NCBI GenBank assembly: GCA_013349725.1
Contig: DUZB01000001.1
Location: 1 to 34,622 of the forward strand
DNA length: 34,622 bases
Direction of reading: 5' to 3'
DNA from: Deltaproteobacteria bacterium
GTDB lineage: Bacteria > Desulfobacterota > DSM-4660 > Desulfatiglandales > Desulfatiglandaceae
The notes under the pieces were generated by a model, which saw nothing but the letters and a program-made list of their open reading frames with translations, was not told where the DNA came from and made no database searches. The position numbers and the translations under genes were made by a program. Each line of letters starts with the position of its first letter. The stretch's first letter is position 1. Below, piece by piece: positions 8,482 to 16,810 of this stretch.

Positions 8482-9216
8482 TTATAATTGAATGGAGAGA
8501 GAAATTGCCGTTATCACCCATGACGCTAAGACAGAGGCAACAATGATAGACCGAGAATGCTGCTTTATCCATGGGCCGACCATCTTTTTTGTTTCCGCAA
8601 TCCACCTGATCCCAAGGGCTATCAAGATGCTGCCCACAACGACAGCCGCCAACTCGTCCATGAAAATGAAGCCGAACATGGATCCTGTCAACCCGATGAC
8701 GACTACGGCGCCGGAAATGACGTTAAAATTATTTTGCCAATCCGCGTTACGATTCGTCATTGCGCAATTCGTTTCGACTTTATCTTTGCCGGACCGTTTC
8801 AAATATTCATTCAGCCCTATATAAACGACCCATACGACCACGGCGACCACAAGAGTTATGGGTTCCGGCCGTCCCATCCTGCCGAGCAGAATCACCATGG
8901 CATTGTAAAAGTAGATGCAGAGACCCACCGTCAGGAGAAAAATGCCGGTGCAATAGGTTGCTTTCACCTCAATTTCGGTAATCCTTTTTTTGGTCTTCTC
9001 ATCTGTTCCCGCTTTGTCGGCGATGGCGCACGACTCAGAATCCTTGCATGCGCGATAATTTATGAAAAAAGCAATGACGTCGGTCATGGAATGAAAAGCA
9101 TCGGCAACCAGTGCGCTGCTGTTTGCCAATAGACCCGTCACACCTTTCACAAACACCAGCAGGAGATTGCATATCAGTGAAACAAAAATTGAATTATTTT
9201 TCTCTTGAGGTTGCAT
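8482..9216 (-). CDS. CDF-like membrane protein with altered metal site
   Basis: About 244 residues from the chosen ATG, with six hydrophobic helices and a CDF-like helix 2 (ALVADAFHSMTDVI, an HxxxD pair). In helix 5, where CDF proteins have HxxxD, the sequence reads ADWQNNFNVISG, so the ligand positions are Gln and Asn. The cytoplasmic C-terminal domain of ordinary CDF proteins is missing: the protein ends shortly after helix 6 with an extra hydrophobic helix. It is therefore a truncated, probably transport-impaired CDF relative that may act as a partner subunit (inference). The open frame extends upstream to 9324; ATG at 9216 fits the start of the CDF fold, and GTG at 9228 with AGGTG upstream is an alternative. 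Confidence 0.7.
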   Translation of the reverse strand: MQPQEKNNSIFVSLICNLLLVFVKGVTGLLANSSALVADAFHSMTDVIAFFINYRACKDSESCAIADKAGTDEKTKKRITEIEVKATYCTGIFLLTVGLCIYFYNAMVILLGRMGRPEPITLVVAVVVWVVYIGLNEYLKRSGKDKVETNCAMTNRNADWQNNFNVISGAVVVIGLTGSMFGFIFMDELAAVVVGSILIALGIRWIAETKKMVGPWIKQHSRSIIVASVLASWVITAISLSIQL

Positions 9217-9357
9217 AATAGGATTCACCAGACACCTAAGCCATTGTATAATCAGCGTATAATCTCGATATGCCTCGACCTGCCCCTTACGCTGTTCGCC
9301 AGATTCTCCGCATTGTATCCGCAAACATTATGCAAGTCAAGAACCCCATGCGATGCC

Positions 9358-10641
9358 TCACGATGCCTGCATTTTTTCAATTTCCAAGGCAATGTCTTCC
9401 TCCTTGACGAGCTCCTTGCCTTTCATCCTGCAATATGCGGCAGCGGCGTCGAGAAGGGCGATGGCCTTTCCCGGCAGGTATTCATCCGGCAGGTGTTTCC
9501 GACTCAAATAGACAGCGGACATCAAGGCCCGATCTTCAATTTTCAGGGAATGGTGTTTTTCAAAACGAACGGAGATTCCTTTCAATATCCTGAATGTCTC
9601 ATCGGCGGAGGGTTCTTTGATGATGACCTTCTTGAATCTCCGCCCCAAGGCGCGATCCAAAAACAGATGCTCGGCCCCCTCAAAAGTGGTGGCGCCGATG
9701 CAGGGGAAATCACCGCGGGCAAGGACCGGTTTCAAGGCATCCCCCGCGCCGATGGCGCCTTCGGCTGAACCTGCGTTCAGGAGGGTGTGTATTTCATCGA
9801 TAAAAACAATAATCTTCTCTTTGTTTTGCAGCACTTCCTCCATCAGGCCCTCAAGCCGCTCTTCAAACTCCCCCCGGTATTTTGTTCCTGCCACAAGCCC
9901 GTTGAGGGAAACCAGATAGAGCATTCGCCCTTTCAGGTGGGCGGGAACATCCCCTTCAAACAGGGCTTTTGCAAAGCCTTCCACAACGGCGCTCTTGCCG
10001 ACGCCCGGATGTCCCACCAGTAAAGGATTATTGGTCTCCATCTGGCTCAATATCTGAATGACCCGTTCAATTTGAGCTTCCGCACCGATGACCGGTTTGG
10101 ATCGTTGGATAAAATTACTTTCCGTAAGCAACAAACCGAATTTCCCCAGATATCCTTTGGTGGTTTTTTTGGCGCCGGGCGGCAGATGAAAAAAAGGGAT
10201 CATTTCCTCGGGCAATTGGTAGGAGGAAGGAACCAGAAAAAAGACTTTCTCTTTTCTTTCCGTAAGGCTCCGTCCCATCTCCTTGACCATGGAGCGAATT
10301 TCTCCTACATCCGGGTGGATGCTCTCTTCCTGGCCGATCAGATGGTGGAAATCCTCCAACACATAGTACACTTCGTTTTGTGCTTTGTTGATAATAAACT
10401 TAATGGCCTCTTTGGGATTGCTGAGCCCTGAATCGCACCGTTCATCGGACAATGGGTAGCGCTTTGAGTGATGATCGAGCATAAAGCCCCGCGCAAGGTT
10501 CCATAGGATGCAGGTCTTCCCTTCTGCGCTTATGGTGGACACAAGCTTCCTGAGATCGACGGGGTGGTTATCATAGTGAATAAGAAACAGCCTTTGAGAC
10601 TCCTCTACAGCGCTTCCCGTGTCATATTGAACCGAGTTCAA
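9358..10641 (-). CDS. AAA+ ATPase: Ycf46-like N-terminus fused to ClpB-D1-type module
   Basis: A 427-residue protein in two parts. Residues 15-158 resemble the N-terminal part of Ycf46-type AAA proteins: CILWNLARGF, the VYYVLEDFHHL motif and the FFLVPSSYQLPEEM segment appear in that order. Residues 180-427 match the first AAA+ module of ClpA/ClpB: Walker A GHPGVGKS (210-217), pore-loop region GTKYRGEFEERL (252-263), Walker B IIVFIDE (277-283) and Arg finger RALGRRF (330-336). There is no second AAA+ module and no ClpP-binding or Clp N domain. The start is TTG with AGGAG six bases upstream. It lies between the coiled-coil block and the CDF genes. It may remodel or disassemble magnetosome filaments or complexes (inference). 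Confidence 0.85.
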   Translation of the reverse strand: MNSVQYDTGSAVEESQRLFLIHYDNHPVDLRKLVSTISAEGKTCILWNLARGFMLDHHSKRYPLSDERCDSGLSNPKEAIKFIINKAQNEVYYVLEDFHHLIGQEESIHPDVGEIRSMVKEMGRSLTERKEKVFFLVPSSYQLPEEMIPFFHLPPGAKKTTKGYLGKFGLLLTESNFIQRSKPVIGAEAQIERVIQILSQMETNNPLLVGHPGVGKSAVVEGFAKALFEGDVPAHLKGRMLYLVSLNGLVAGTKYRGEFEERLEGLMEEVLQNKEKIIVFIDEIHTLLNAGSAEGAIGAGDALKPVLARGDFPCIGATTFEGAEHLFLDRALGRRFKKVIIKEPSADETFRILKGISVRFEKHHSLKIEDRALMSAVYLSRKHLPDEYLPGKAIALLDAAAAYCRMKGKELVKEEDIALEIEKMQAS

Positions 10642-10788
10642 CTTTTTCTCCTGTGCTGCATCGGTTTACGGTTGTTTTCAGGTAAAAGGTGTTGTCACTT
10701 TGTTGGCGGCGTGTTTCGGCAGGGAAGATTGAAATTTGAAATTGGGAGGCGTTACCAGATTTCAATTTTCGAATTTGGAATTTCGTTA
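10642..10788. repeat. AT-rich intergenic segment with weak inverted repeat
   Basis: This 147-bp gap separates the coiled-coil block from the AAA+ gene. Around 10725-10790 it is rich in runs such as GAAATT and AATTTC; ATTGAAAT (10728-10735) is complementary to ATTTCAAT (10759-10766). No T-tract follows a strong stem, so it is not a clear terminator. It could hold a promoter for the downstream group, but I cannot name -35/-10 boxes with confidence. Confidence 0.35.
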
Positions 10789-11397
10789 TTAAATGTTCGG
10801 TAATTTGCAGGCGGTCCTTCCCTGTTTGAGCTTCATGGAAACTTCCATCCTGCTTTCAGCGTCATAAAACACATTCCGGGCTTCTCTGAGCAATTCGTCG
10901 TATTTTTTCAATCTGGGCAGGCTCCCCTCCCTTTGAACCGAAATTTCATCCAGGGCGTTTTCCATCTTGCCGATTCGTTTTACGAGGACGGCCCTTTCAT
11001 TGATTAAATTTTCGTATTCCTCGGACAGGGTTTTCCTTAGCAATCGGGTACTTTCTTCATCTTCCCTGGAAATCTTAACACGTAACCGCATGTCGTTAAG
11101 ACCGGCAAGCAATGAATCACTTTTCGATTTCAGGCTTTCAATCCTGTCCGGATATTCCCTGATTTGTTTTGCGGTTGATGCATGATTTTCCCTGATGGAT
11201 GCAAGCGTTCTGTCCATCAGCGCAACTTCCGCGGATAATAGCTCAATGCGGCGCTTATAATTTTCATTTTCCGCCGTTAAAAGCCGTTTTTTTTCTTCCA
11301 GTTCGCTCTGATCCATGCGCCAATAGGGCTTCGGTTCAATGTTCTGTTTTCCTGTAAGAGCCTGTCCGGCGGCGTCCTTTTCCTTCATGTCGTCCAT
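10789..11397 (-). CDS. Coiled-coil protein (Mad-type), unknown function
   Basis: About 202 residues, almost all charged helix with heptad spacing from residue 25 onward, ending in a short basic tail with one Cys. There is no membrane segment or enzymatic motif. The open frame begins at 11427, but ATG at 11397 (MDDMKEKD) has GGGGGAG upstream and is preferred. It is the last member of the coiled-coil block, 75 bp after the preceding one. Several Mad proteins of magnetotactic Deltaproteobacteria are coiled-coil proteins that sit next to mamK and mad28. I cannot match this one to a numbered Mad family without a search. Confidence 0.75.
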   Translation of the reverse strand: MDDMKEKDAAGQALTGKQNIEPKPYWRMDQSELEEKKRLLTAENENYKRRIELLSAEVALMDRTLASIRENHASTAKQIREYPDRIESLKSKSDSLLAGLNDMRLRVKISREDEESTRLLRKTLSEEYENLINERAVLVKRIGKMENALDEISVQREGSLPRLKKYDELLREARNVFYDAESRMEVSMKLKQGRTACKLPNI

Positions 11398-11472
11398 TTT
11401 TCGGTCATCTCCCCCTATGTGGCGCATAAACGCAGGGCTTTTTCCTCGAATATTCGGTCCATATAAGATGGA

Positions 11473-12180
11473 TTATGGAACCATTTCCGGGCGCGCATCC
11501 TTAAGCTCCTGGAAAAGTCGAAATTTCTCCTTGGATGTTTCTTTGAGTTCGGATTCAAGAAATCGGATTTTTTCCACGAACGTTCGCCGTTCACCCTTCA
11601 ATACGTCCAGTTCATTTCGGTAGGCGCTGTTGGTTCTAAGCGCCGTATTCAGTTTAGCCTCCACATAATCCATTTCAATGAGGATGTCCTTTTTGTCTTC
11701 CTTGAGGCTACCCACCTGTTTATGGTATTTTTCGATCTCCTGTTGAAGATTTTCGATTTTCGATCTCATGGTCTGGATATTGAACTGAACGTCATTCCTT
11801 TCTTGGATCAGCCCATCGATTTCCAGCATAAGTTCCCGTTTTGAAGGCATTTCCATCTCCATTCCGGCAATTTTCTCTTCCAGAAGGGATTTTTCAGAAG
11901 CCAGATCGACAACCAGCCCTTTGGACGCGTCGAGATCGTTTTCAAGTTTGGCGTTTAAATTCAAAACGCTCTCAAGTTGCTCCTCCATCCGCTTGATGAC
12001 GTCAAGCATATCCGAGATCGTTTTTTCGAGATCAACTGCATAAGTCCCCTCTTTCAGGATCTCAAGCCCTCTGATTTCCGATATAATGGCCCGGCTGGTC
12101 TCTTTTACGGCACTTGACTCGGACGTCATGGAAGAGCGTTCCGTAGATTCCCCTTTTTCTTTTAAGGTTGCAGTTGTCAT
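11473..12180 (-). CDS. Coiled-coil protein (Mad-type), unknown function
   Basis: A 235-residue protein. Residues 1-30 are Ser/Thr/Glu-rich and probably disordered. From about residue 45 to the end it is a continuous coiled coil broken near 112 by a Pro (MEMPSKRELMLEIDGL). No enzymatic motif or membrane segment is visible. The ATG at 12180 has AAGGAG at good spacing. It is 32 bp after the 171-residue coiled-coil gene and in the same direction. The shared layout with its neighbours (short disordered head, long helix) suggests these proteins assemble with one another or with the actins. That is inference, not shown by sequence. Confidence 0.75.
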   Translation of the reverse strand: MTTATLKEKGESTERSSMTSESSAVKETSRAIISEIRGLEILKEGTYAVDLEKTISDMLDVIKRMEEQLESVLNLNAKLENDLDASKGLVVDLASEKSLLEEKIAGMEMEMPSKRELMLEIDGLIQERNDVQFNIQTMRSKIENLQQEIEKYHKQVGSLKEDKKDILIEMDYVEAKLNTALRTNSAYRNELDVLKGERRTFVEKIRFLESELKETSKEKFRLFQELKDARPEMVP

Positions 12181-12212
12181 AGGTTCTCCTTATACAGGGA
12201 AAAGGGCTTTGT

Positions 12213-12728
12213 TTATTTATAGTAGAGTACTTTTGCTTTTCTTTCAACCACATCGATTCTGTTTTGAAGATCATTCAGTGCCCTGATGAAGGTGCCTTTG
12301 ATCTTCTTATCCAGATTGTCGGCATCCCTGAATTTACTGGGAATTTCTTCCTCAAGCATGCTCATTTTCAACAGCAGTGTGCCGATCTCGCCTTTTAAGA
12401 ACCCCACGCCCTTGATCATCCCTTCAAGAACCGACATGTTGGCGTCATATTTTGCTGAAACATCGGCATGGATCTTGTCCATTTTATTCTTTTCAGACTC
12501 ATAAAAGTCTATTTCCTGCACAAGATCCCCTTCTTCACTGATAAATCCTAAAAGGCTTTTCTTCTGTTCCTCCGAGGTTTTCAAAAGAGTATCGGCCTCT
12601 CGCTTTTTTTTGACAAGCTCAAACTCAAGCGATCTAAACGTCGCGGCCAAGGTCTTATTCTCCTGCTCAAGGCCTTCAACTTCCCCGACAAGATTCATGT
12701 CTTCCGTGATTGGACCTGATTCATTCAT
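12213..12728 (-). CDS. Coiled-coil protein (Mad-type), unknown function
   Basis: A 171-residue helical protein. Two coiled-coil segments (about 15-85 and 90-165) flank a less charged stretch with VLEGMIKGVGFLKGEIGTLL. There is no membrane helix and no catalytic motif. The ATG at 12728 has AAGGTGG upstream. It starts 50 bp after the HEAT-repeat gene; that gap contains a small palindrome, CGACCATAGGTCG at 12748-12760 (5-bp stem), too weak to call a terminator. It is probably part of the same transcript as its coiled-coil neighbours and a structural or adaptor protein by context. Confidence 0.72.
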   Translation of the reverse strand: MNESGPITEDMNLVGEVEGLEQENKTLAATFRSLEFELVKKKREADTLLKTSEEQKKSLLGFISEEGDLVQEIDFYESEKNKMDKIHADVSAKYDANMSVLEGMIKGVGFLKGEIGTLLLKMSMLEEEIPSKFRDADNLDKKIKGTFIRALNDLQNRIDVVERKAKVLYYK

Positions 12729-12777
12729 GGCTTATCCACCTTGAAGACGACCATAGGTCGAGCGATTTCCGTAATAT

Positions 12778-14334
12778 TTACGCGTGATTCTGGACGATAA
12801 GCTCCGCAAGCTCCGCTTTGGTCAGTTTTTCATCGCATTCAATGCCAAGATCATTGCAGATGGCAATAAGCTCCGGCTTGAGTTTTTTGATCAACTCTTC
12901 TCTGGTCATTGTTTGTGTTTCCCGCTCTTCCTGTTCAACCTCCCTGACCGTGTCGTCAGCGGGTTCAAGCGCTTCGGATTTTTCCACCATGTCGTCCGGG
13001 GGATTCTCAGATTCGGATGCAACCGCCTGCCCGGGTTCATCAACGCTCGATGCCATCTCCATGTCCGGATCACATTCCGCTTCTCCCAGACGGGTTTTCT
13101 GCCACCAATCGATCAGTTCATCCGTTGCCTTGTCCAAGGCTTCTCCGCTTGCCTGCAAATCAAAGAGGACTGCCTCTCCCGTGATCATCCCGATGGCATC
13201 CAATGCACTTTTTTTCGTTTCAAAGTCCTGGTTTTTCAACACCCTTATCAACGGAAGAACGGCCGACTTATCCCTGATCGTCGCAAGGGCCGACAATGCC
13301 GCTTTGATCACCCGTTCATCTTCATCCTTCAAACCCTGCACAAGGGCCGGAACGGCTTCTTTACTGCCTTTCCACCCCAGGAAGGTAGCCCCGGATTTCC
13401 TGACATCCGGGTGCTCATCCTGCAGCGCGTCGATCAAATCCTGCAAGGCTTCACCGTCATTTTCTTCCGCCAGTTTGTACAGGCCTCTGAGGCAGGCGAC
13501 ACGCACCCTGTAATGGGGGTCCTGCACCCGATCCTTAAACAGCTTGACGGCACTGGAATCCCCGATCTCGATCAGGGCGTTTACGATCTCCAGGGTAAGA
13601 TTGGGATCCTCGAATTTGACAGCCTCCGCAAGCACCGGCACGGCGGCTTTGTTTTTCATCTTTCCGAGCTCCGCCGCGGCCAGTATCTTGATTTCCATCT
13701 CACTTTCGAGGAGATCCCCGGCAACCTTTTCAAATTTTGCCTTCTCGGAGGCAAACTCAAACACCTCGGACCGCAAACCGGTTTCGATGGCCGCCTCGAT
13801 GGCCGCTTGCAACGAAAGATCCTGTTCCCCGGTTTCCAACACCGTTTCGGTTGCGTCGGCGAATGCGGGTTTCTGCCGGGGCTTCACGTTTTGTAAATCG
13901 CCATTATCTTTCCCGGCATCCAATTCCGCTATCCGATCCTTAAGCCTTTTAATCTCTTTCTCATATTCTTTCACGTCGGAAATCAGACTCTTTACAGCTT
14001 CCGTGTCCAGGGGCGCGCCATCTTCGGAATAGCTGACGCCCTCCTTTCCGATTTCCCGATAGAGGCTCTCTATTTTCTCTTCCTTTTCCTTGATCTTTTC
14101 CTTAATGGCCTTGCCCTGGCTTTTTTTCACGGCCTTGCCTGCCGGTCTGATGGTTTCAAGCCCTTCATTGACAATTTCCCGTGCTTTCTTTCCCAGATCG
14201 GGCGCCTTTTTCAACCTGCAACCGATCTTGTCCACGGCGCCGACACCCAGGTCATATAGATCCACCAAGGCGCCCCCCGCTTCGTTCAGCACCTTTGCCG
14301 TAAACCCCAATACGCCCTTTCTCTTCTCTTCCAT
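12778..14334 (-). CDS. HEAT-repeat protein with coiled coil and SAP-like C-terminus
   Basis: A 518-residue protein in four parts. Residues 1-75 are a helical, partly amphipathic head. Residues 76-140 are a coiled coil. Residues about 205-395 hold five or six HEAT/armadillo-like repeats with the typical pattern of AVPVLAEAV, DSSAVKLF, VRVACLRGL, VRKSGATFLG and AVLPLIRVL. After an acidic, Pro-containing linker (about 415-475) the last 40 residues (TREELIKKLKPELIAICNDL and onward to AELAELIVQ) resemble a SAP/Rho-N-type helix-extended-helix motif. HEAT repeats bind other proteins, so this is likely the scaffold of the block. The ATG at 14334 has GGAGGGGAGG upstream. I know of no magnetosome protein with exactly this layout. 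Confidence 0.8.
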   Translation of the reverse strand: MEEKRKGVLGFTAKVLNEAGGALVDLYDLGVGAVDKIGCRLKKAPDLGKKAREIVNEGLETIRPAGKAVKKSQGKAIKEKIKEKEEKIESLYREIGKEGVSYSEDGAPLDTEAVKSLISDVKEYEKEIKRLKDRIAELDAGKDNGDLQNVKPRQKPAFADATETVLETGEQDLSLQAAIEAAIETGLRSEVFEFASEKAKFEKVAGDLLESEMEIKILAAAELGKMKNKAAVPVLAEAVKFEDPNLTLEIVNALIEIGDSSAVKLFKDRVQDPHYRVRVACLRGLYKLAEENDGEALQDLIDALQDEHPDVRKSGATFLGWKGSKEAVPALVQGLKDEDERVIKAALSALATIRDKSAVLPLIRVLKNQDFETKKSALDAIGMITGEAVLFDLQASGEALDKATDELIDWWQKTRLGEAECDPDMEMASSVDEPGQAVASESENPPDDMVEKSEALEPADDTVREVEQEERETQTMTREELIKKLKPELIAICNDLGIECDEKLTKAELAELIVQNHA

Positions 14335-14381
14335 AAGAACCTCCCCTCCAGCATAAGAAAATTAAACATTAAAGTTCGATA

Positions 14382-15605
14382 TCACCCGGCTCCATTGCCG
14401 TATAAAACCCCGTGCCCCAATAACAGGATGTGTTGAAGCTCCAGAAGGGCACTGCCATAATCATCGAGGGACATGCCCATTTTGCGGTTGATGGCTTGTG
14501 TGTCTTCCTTTACCTTGTTGATGATCGGCAGGTAGCCGTTATTCGCTTCTAAATCCAGCTTGGATTTCGTGATTTGTCTCTTCAGCCGCTCCATCTCCTT
14601 TTCAACATCATCGAACGCAGAAATGTGTTTTTTTCTTTCCGTGAGATACTGGACCTTTTCATTCAGCGCCATATCTTTTTTTCTTTCAACGAAAAGCCTG
14701 TTTTCATGTTCCGTTACCTTCGGAGCCAACCGCGAGATCTCTTCTCGCAGGGCGGCGACTTCATTTTTAAAAGACTCTTCTTGTGCAGACAGGGCGGCGA
14801 TTTCACGGCTTAAACGATCCTTGTCCACATCCGGACCTATTTCGGGCTCAAGCGCTTTTAGCCTGAGGCCCAGGTTTTTCTTCTCCAGGGCCAGAGATAC
14901 CTCAAGGTTTTGATTTTCCTCTATCTCTTTCTTGTAAGTGGCAATATCATTTGCCATTTTTTTCATTATGGCGCCGACTTCGGATGTGTATTCTTCCACG
15001 CCCTGTTCCGTGCTTTTCAAACTCGGGAATTCTTCGATATCGATAAATTCAGGAATATGTCCGCCGAGCAGGTCCCTCGTTGCGGTAATGACCCCGATCT
15101 CTTCTTCCAGTTTTATCAACAGGGATCTATCGGCGCTGATTTCCTCCTGAATTTTCCGCGTTCGCGCCGATATTTCGCTTTCCCGTTCTTTCAGCGCTTC
15201 CATCTCTTTAGCGATGTTGCTTATCTCCATCAAGAGACGTTCAACCAATGCTTTCTTGTTTTCAACATCCGACCTCTTCTTCTCAAGATTGATCTGAATG
15301 TCCAGAAGCCGGTTGTATTCATCTTCCAGGGGTCGTTTTTCCTGTTCGAGGCTTGCAAGCTTATTTCTAAATCCAGTGATTTCAGGGGTAATCATGTTGA
15401 TGGATGCACGGTTCTCATCGATCTTTTTTTGAGTTTCTTCAATTCCAAATCCCATGTATTTTATCTCTCGGCTGATTTTCAGCAGGTCCGCCTCAAGAAT
15501 GGCCTTCTTCTTTTTTGCGGAAAGGAAGGCACTTAACTTGTTGATGTAAGCGATAACCTCTTTTTTCCCGGGGTCATTCATGACGCCCTCCACCGATTCT
15601 TTCAT
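14382..15605 (-). CDS. Long coiled-coil protein (SMC-like helix), unknown function
   Basis: A 407-residue protein that is nearly all heptad-repeat helix (about 25-380), like the arm of SMC or Rad50 but without ATPase head motifs. The last 30 residues are less charged. The ATG at 15605 has AAGGAGAG about eight bases upstream. It follows a 196-bp gap with inverted repeats and precedes the HEAT-repeat gene by 47 bp. A filament or spacer role near the magnetosome chain fits the context, but the sequence itself shows only an extended helical rod. Confidence 0.78.
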   Translation of the reverse strand: MKESVEGVMNDPGKKEVIAYINKLSAFLSAKKKKAILEADLLKISREIKYMGFGIEETQKKIDENRASINMITPEITGFRNKLASLEQEKRPLEDEYNRLLDIQINLEKKRSDVENKKALVERLLMEISNIAKEMEALKERESEISARTRKIQEEISADRSLLIKLEEEIGVITATRDLLGGHIPEFIDIEEFPSLKSTEQGVEEYTSEVGAIMKKMANDIATYKKEIEENQNLEVSLALEKKNLGLRLKALEPEIGPDVDKDRLSREIAALSAQEESFKNEVAALREEISRLAPKVTEHENRLFVERKKDMALNEKVQYLTERKKHISAFDDVEKEMERLKRQITKSKLDLEANNGYLPIINKVKEDTQAINRKMGMSLDDYGSALLELQHILLLGHGVLYGNGAG

Positions 15606-15801
15606 TTTGTATCTCTCCTTGGCGCCGCGCCATCATAAAGCCGCAATTAGCTTTTAGCAATTAGCCGTCAGCTTGAAAATCGCAAAGGCTTACATTTCTT
15701 CTACTTCAATTGGAGCTCTCGCTTTTTTTTGATGCTACCCCATTCTATCTCAAATAACCAGTATTGCACGGCTAACCGCTAATTGCATCTTGTAGGAAAG
15801 A
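15606..15801. repeat. MITE-like intergenic segment with terminal inverted repeats
   Basis: GCAATTAGC occurs twice at the left (15643-15651 and 15657-15665) and its inverse GCTAATTGC occurs at the right (15778-15786). Inside these, TTAGCCGT (15661-15668) is complementary to ACGGCTAA (15768-15775). The enclosed stretch of about 144 bp has no gene. The layout resembles a small non-coding inverted-repeat element. It is the largest gap inside the coiled-coil block. Confidence 0.45.
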
Positions 15802-16809
15802 TTATGATCGGGAAGACAGTCCCATTTTCAAACCAAATTCACGCTCATGCCCACTACTGCCTGCAAACAGCTCTTTCAGGTCGGAAATCGCTTGCTCAAT
15901 CAGGGAATCAGCCTCACCCAGTTGATCTTCACTCTGTTTGGCTTTTACGGCCAGGTCGTCAAAGACCCGGACTTCATTTGAAAGGGTTTCAACCAGAGCC
16001 TCTTTTTCCGTCCTTTCGGACAAAATCAGTTTCAGTTCCGCTTCTTTCCGGGAAAGGGCCTCTCCCATCCCGTTTGCTTTCTCGCTGCCGGTTCGCGTTT
16101 CCTCTTCCAGTTGTTTCACCCTGGTTTCCAATAACGCCTTTTGTTTTTCCAACAAAACAACTTCTTCCATGTAAGCGCATTTTCCCTCTAAGACCGCTAT
16201 TTCATCTCTCAATGGGGAAAGAATTTTTGCTCTTTCTTCAAGGGTCCTCTTGACCTCTTCCCGTTCCATGGCCATCTTTCCAAAATCCATGGAAAAGGCA
16301 TCCAATTCTTTTTCGTTCTGTTCTTTCTGAACCACCGCCGTTGACAGCATCCCGGATATTTCAGTGGTCAAAGCGGTCTTTTCGACCTTGGCCGCTTCAA
16401 TGGCGGAAAATATCTCCCGCCGCTCTTCTTCCTTTTTCCGAAAGGCATCCATGGTTTGCTGTAATCGCGAGGTCGTGGCGGCAAGTTTTTCCACGAAATC
16501 GCTCTTTTTTGCGGACAAGGCTTCCGCTTCATCGTCCGTTCTTTTCAGTTCCTGATCTATGAATTCGAGGTCGCTGTCCATCTCGGAGATCTTTTTTTTC
16601 AATACGGCGATCTCATTTTCCGTATTTCTGATGCTTTTATCGCCGATGCGCGAGTCCTTCAGGGCGGCCTTCAATTCCAGGGAAGTTGCGTCCAATTCCG
16701 AATATTTTTCCTTCGCCCGCGCCGTTAATTCACAGAACTCCCTGCGAGCGGAAATAAAGTCTTTTTGCAGCGCAACGATCTTTTCAAGGATTACTTTTTC
16801 GTCCTTCAT
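15802..16809 (-). CDS. Coiled-coil protein (Mad-type), unknown function
   Basis: A 335-residue protein with coiled coil from about residue 5 to 310, interrupted near 150-165 and at about 195-200. The C-terminal 25 residues are Gly/Ser-rich and uncharged. No membrane or catalytic motif is present. The start codon ATG at 16809 lies one base after the stop of the upstream gene (TGATATG), so translation of the two is probably coupled, which makes a shared complex with the degenerate-receiver protein likely. Beyond a structural role I infer nothing further. Confidence 0.77.
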   Translation of the reverse strand: MKDEKVILEKIVALQKDFISARREFCELTARAKEKYSELDATSLELKAALKDSRIGDKSIRNTENEIAVLKKKISEMDSDLEFIDQELKRTDDEAEALSAKKSDFVEKLAATTSRLQQTMDAFRKKEEERREIFSAIEAAKVEKTALTTEISGMLSTAVVQKEQNEKELDAFSMDFGKMAMEREEVKRTLEERAKILSPLRDEIAVLEGKCAYMEEVVLLEKQKALLETRVKQLEEETRTGSEKANGMGEALSRKEAELKLILSERTEKEALVETLSNEVRVFDDLAVKAKQSEDQLGEADSLIEQAISDLKELFAGSSGHEREFGLKMGLSSRS

Positions 16810-16810
16810 A

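Noticed and set aside
12784..13896. Long plus-strand open frame (370 codons) over the HEAT-repeat gene
   Set aside because: It is antisense to a well supported protein with clear repeats; its translation is rich in Phe, Arg and Gln with no domain, as expected from a shadow frame.
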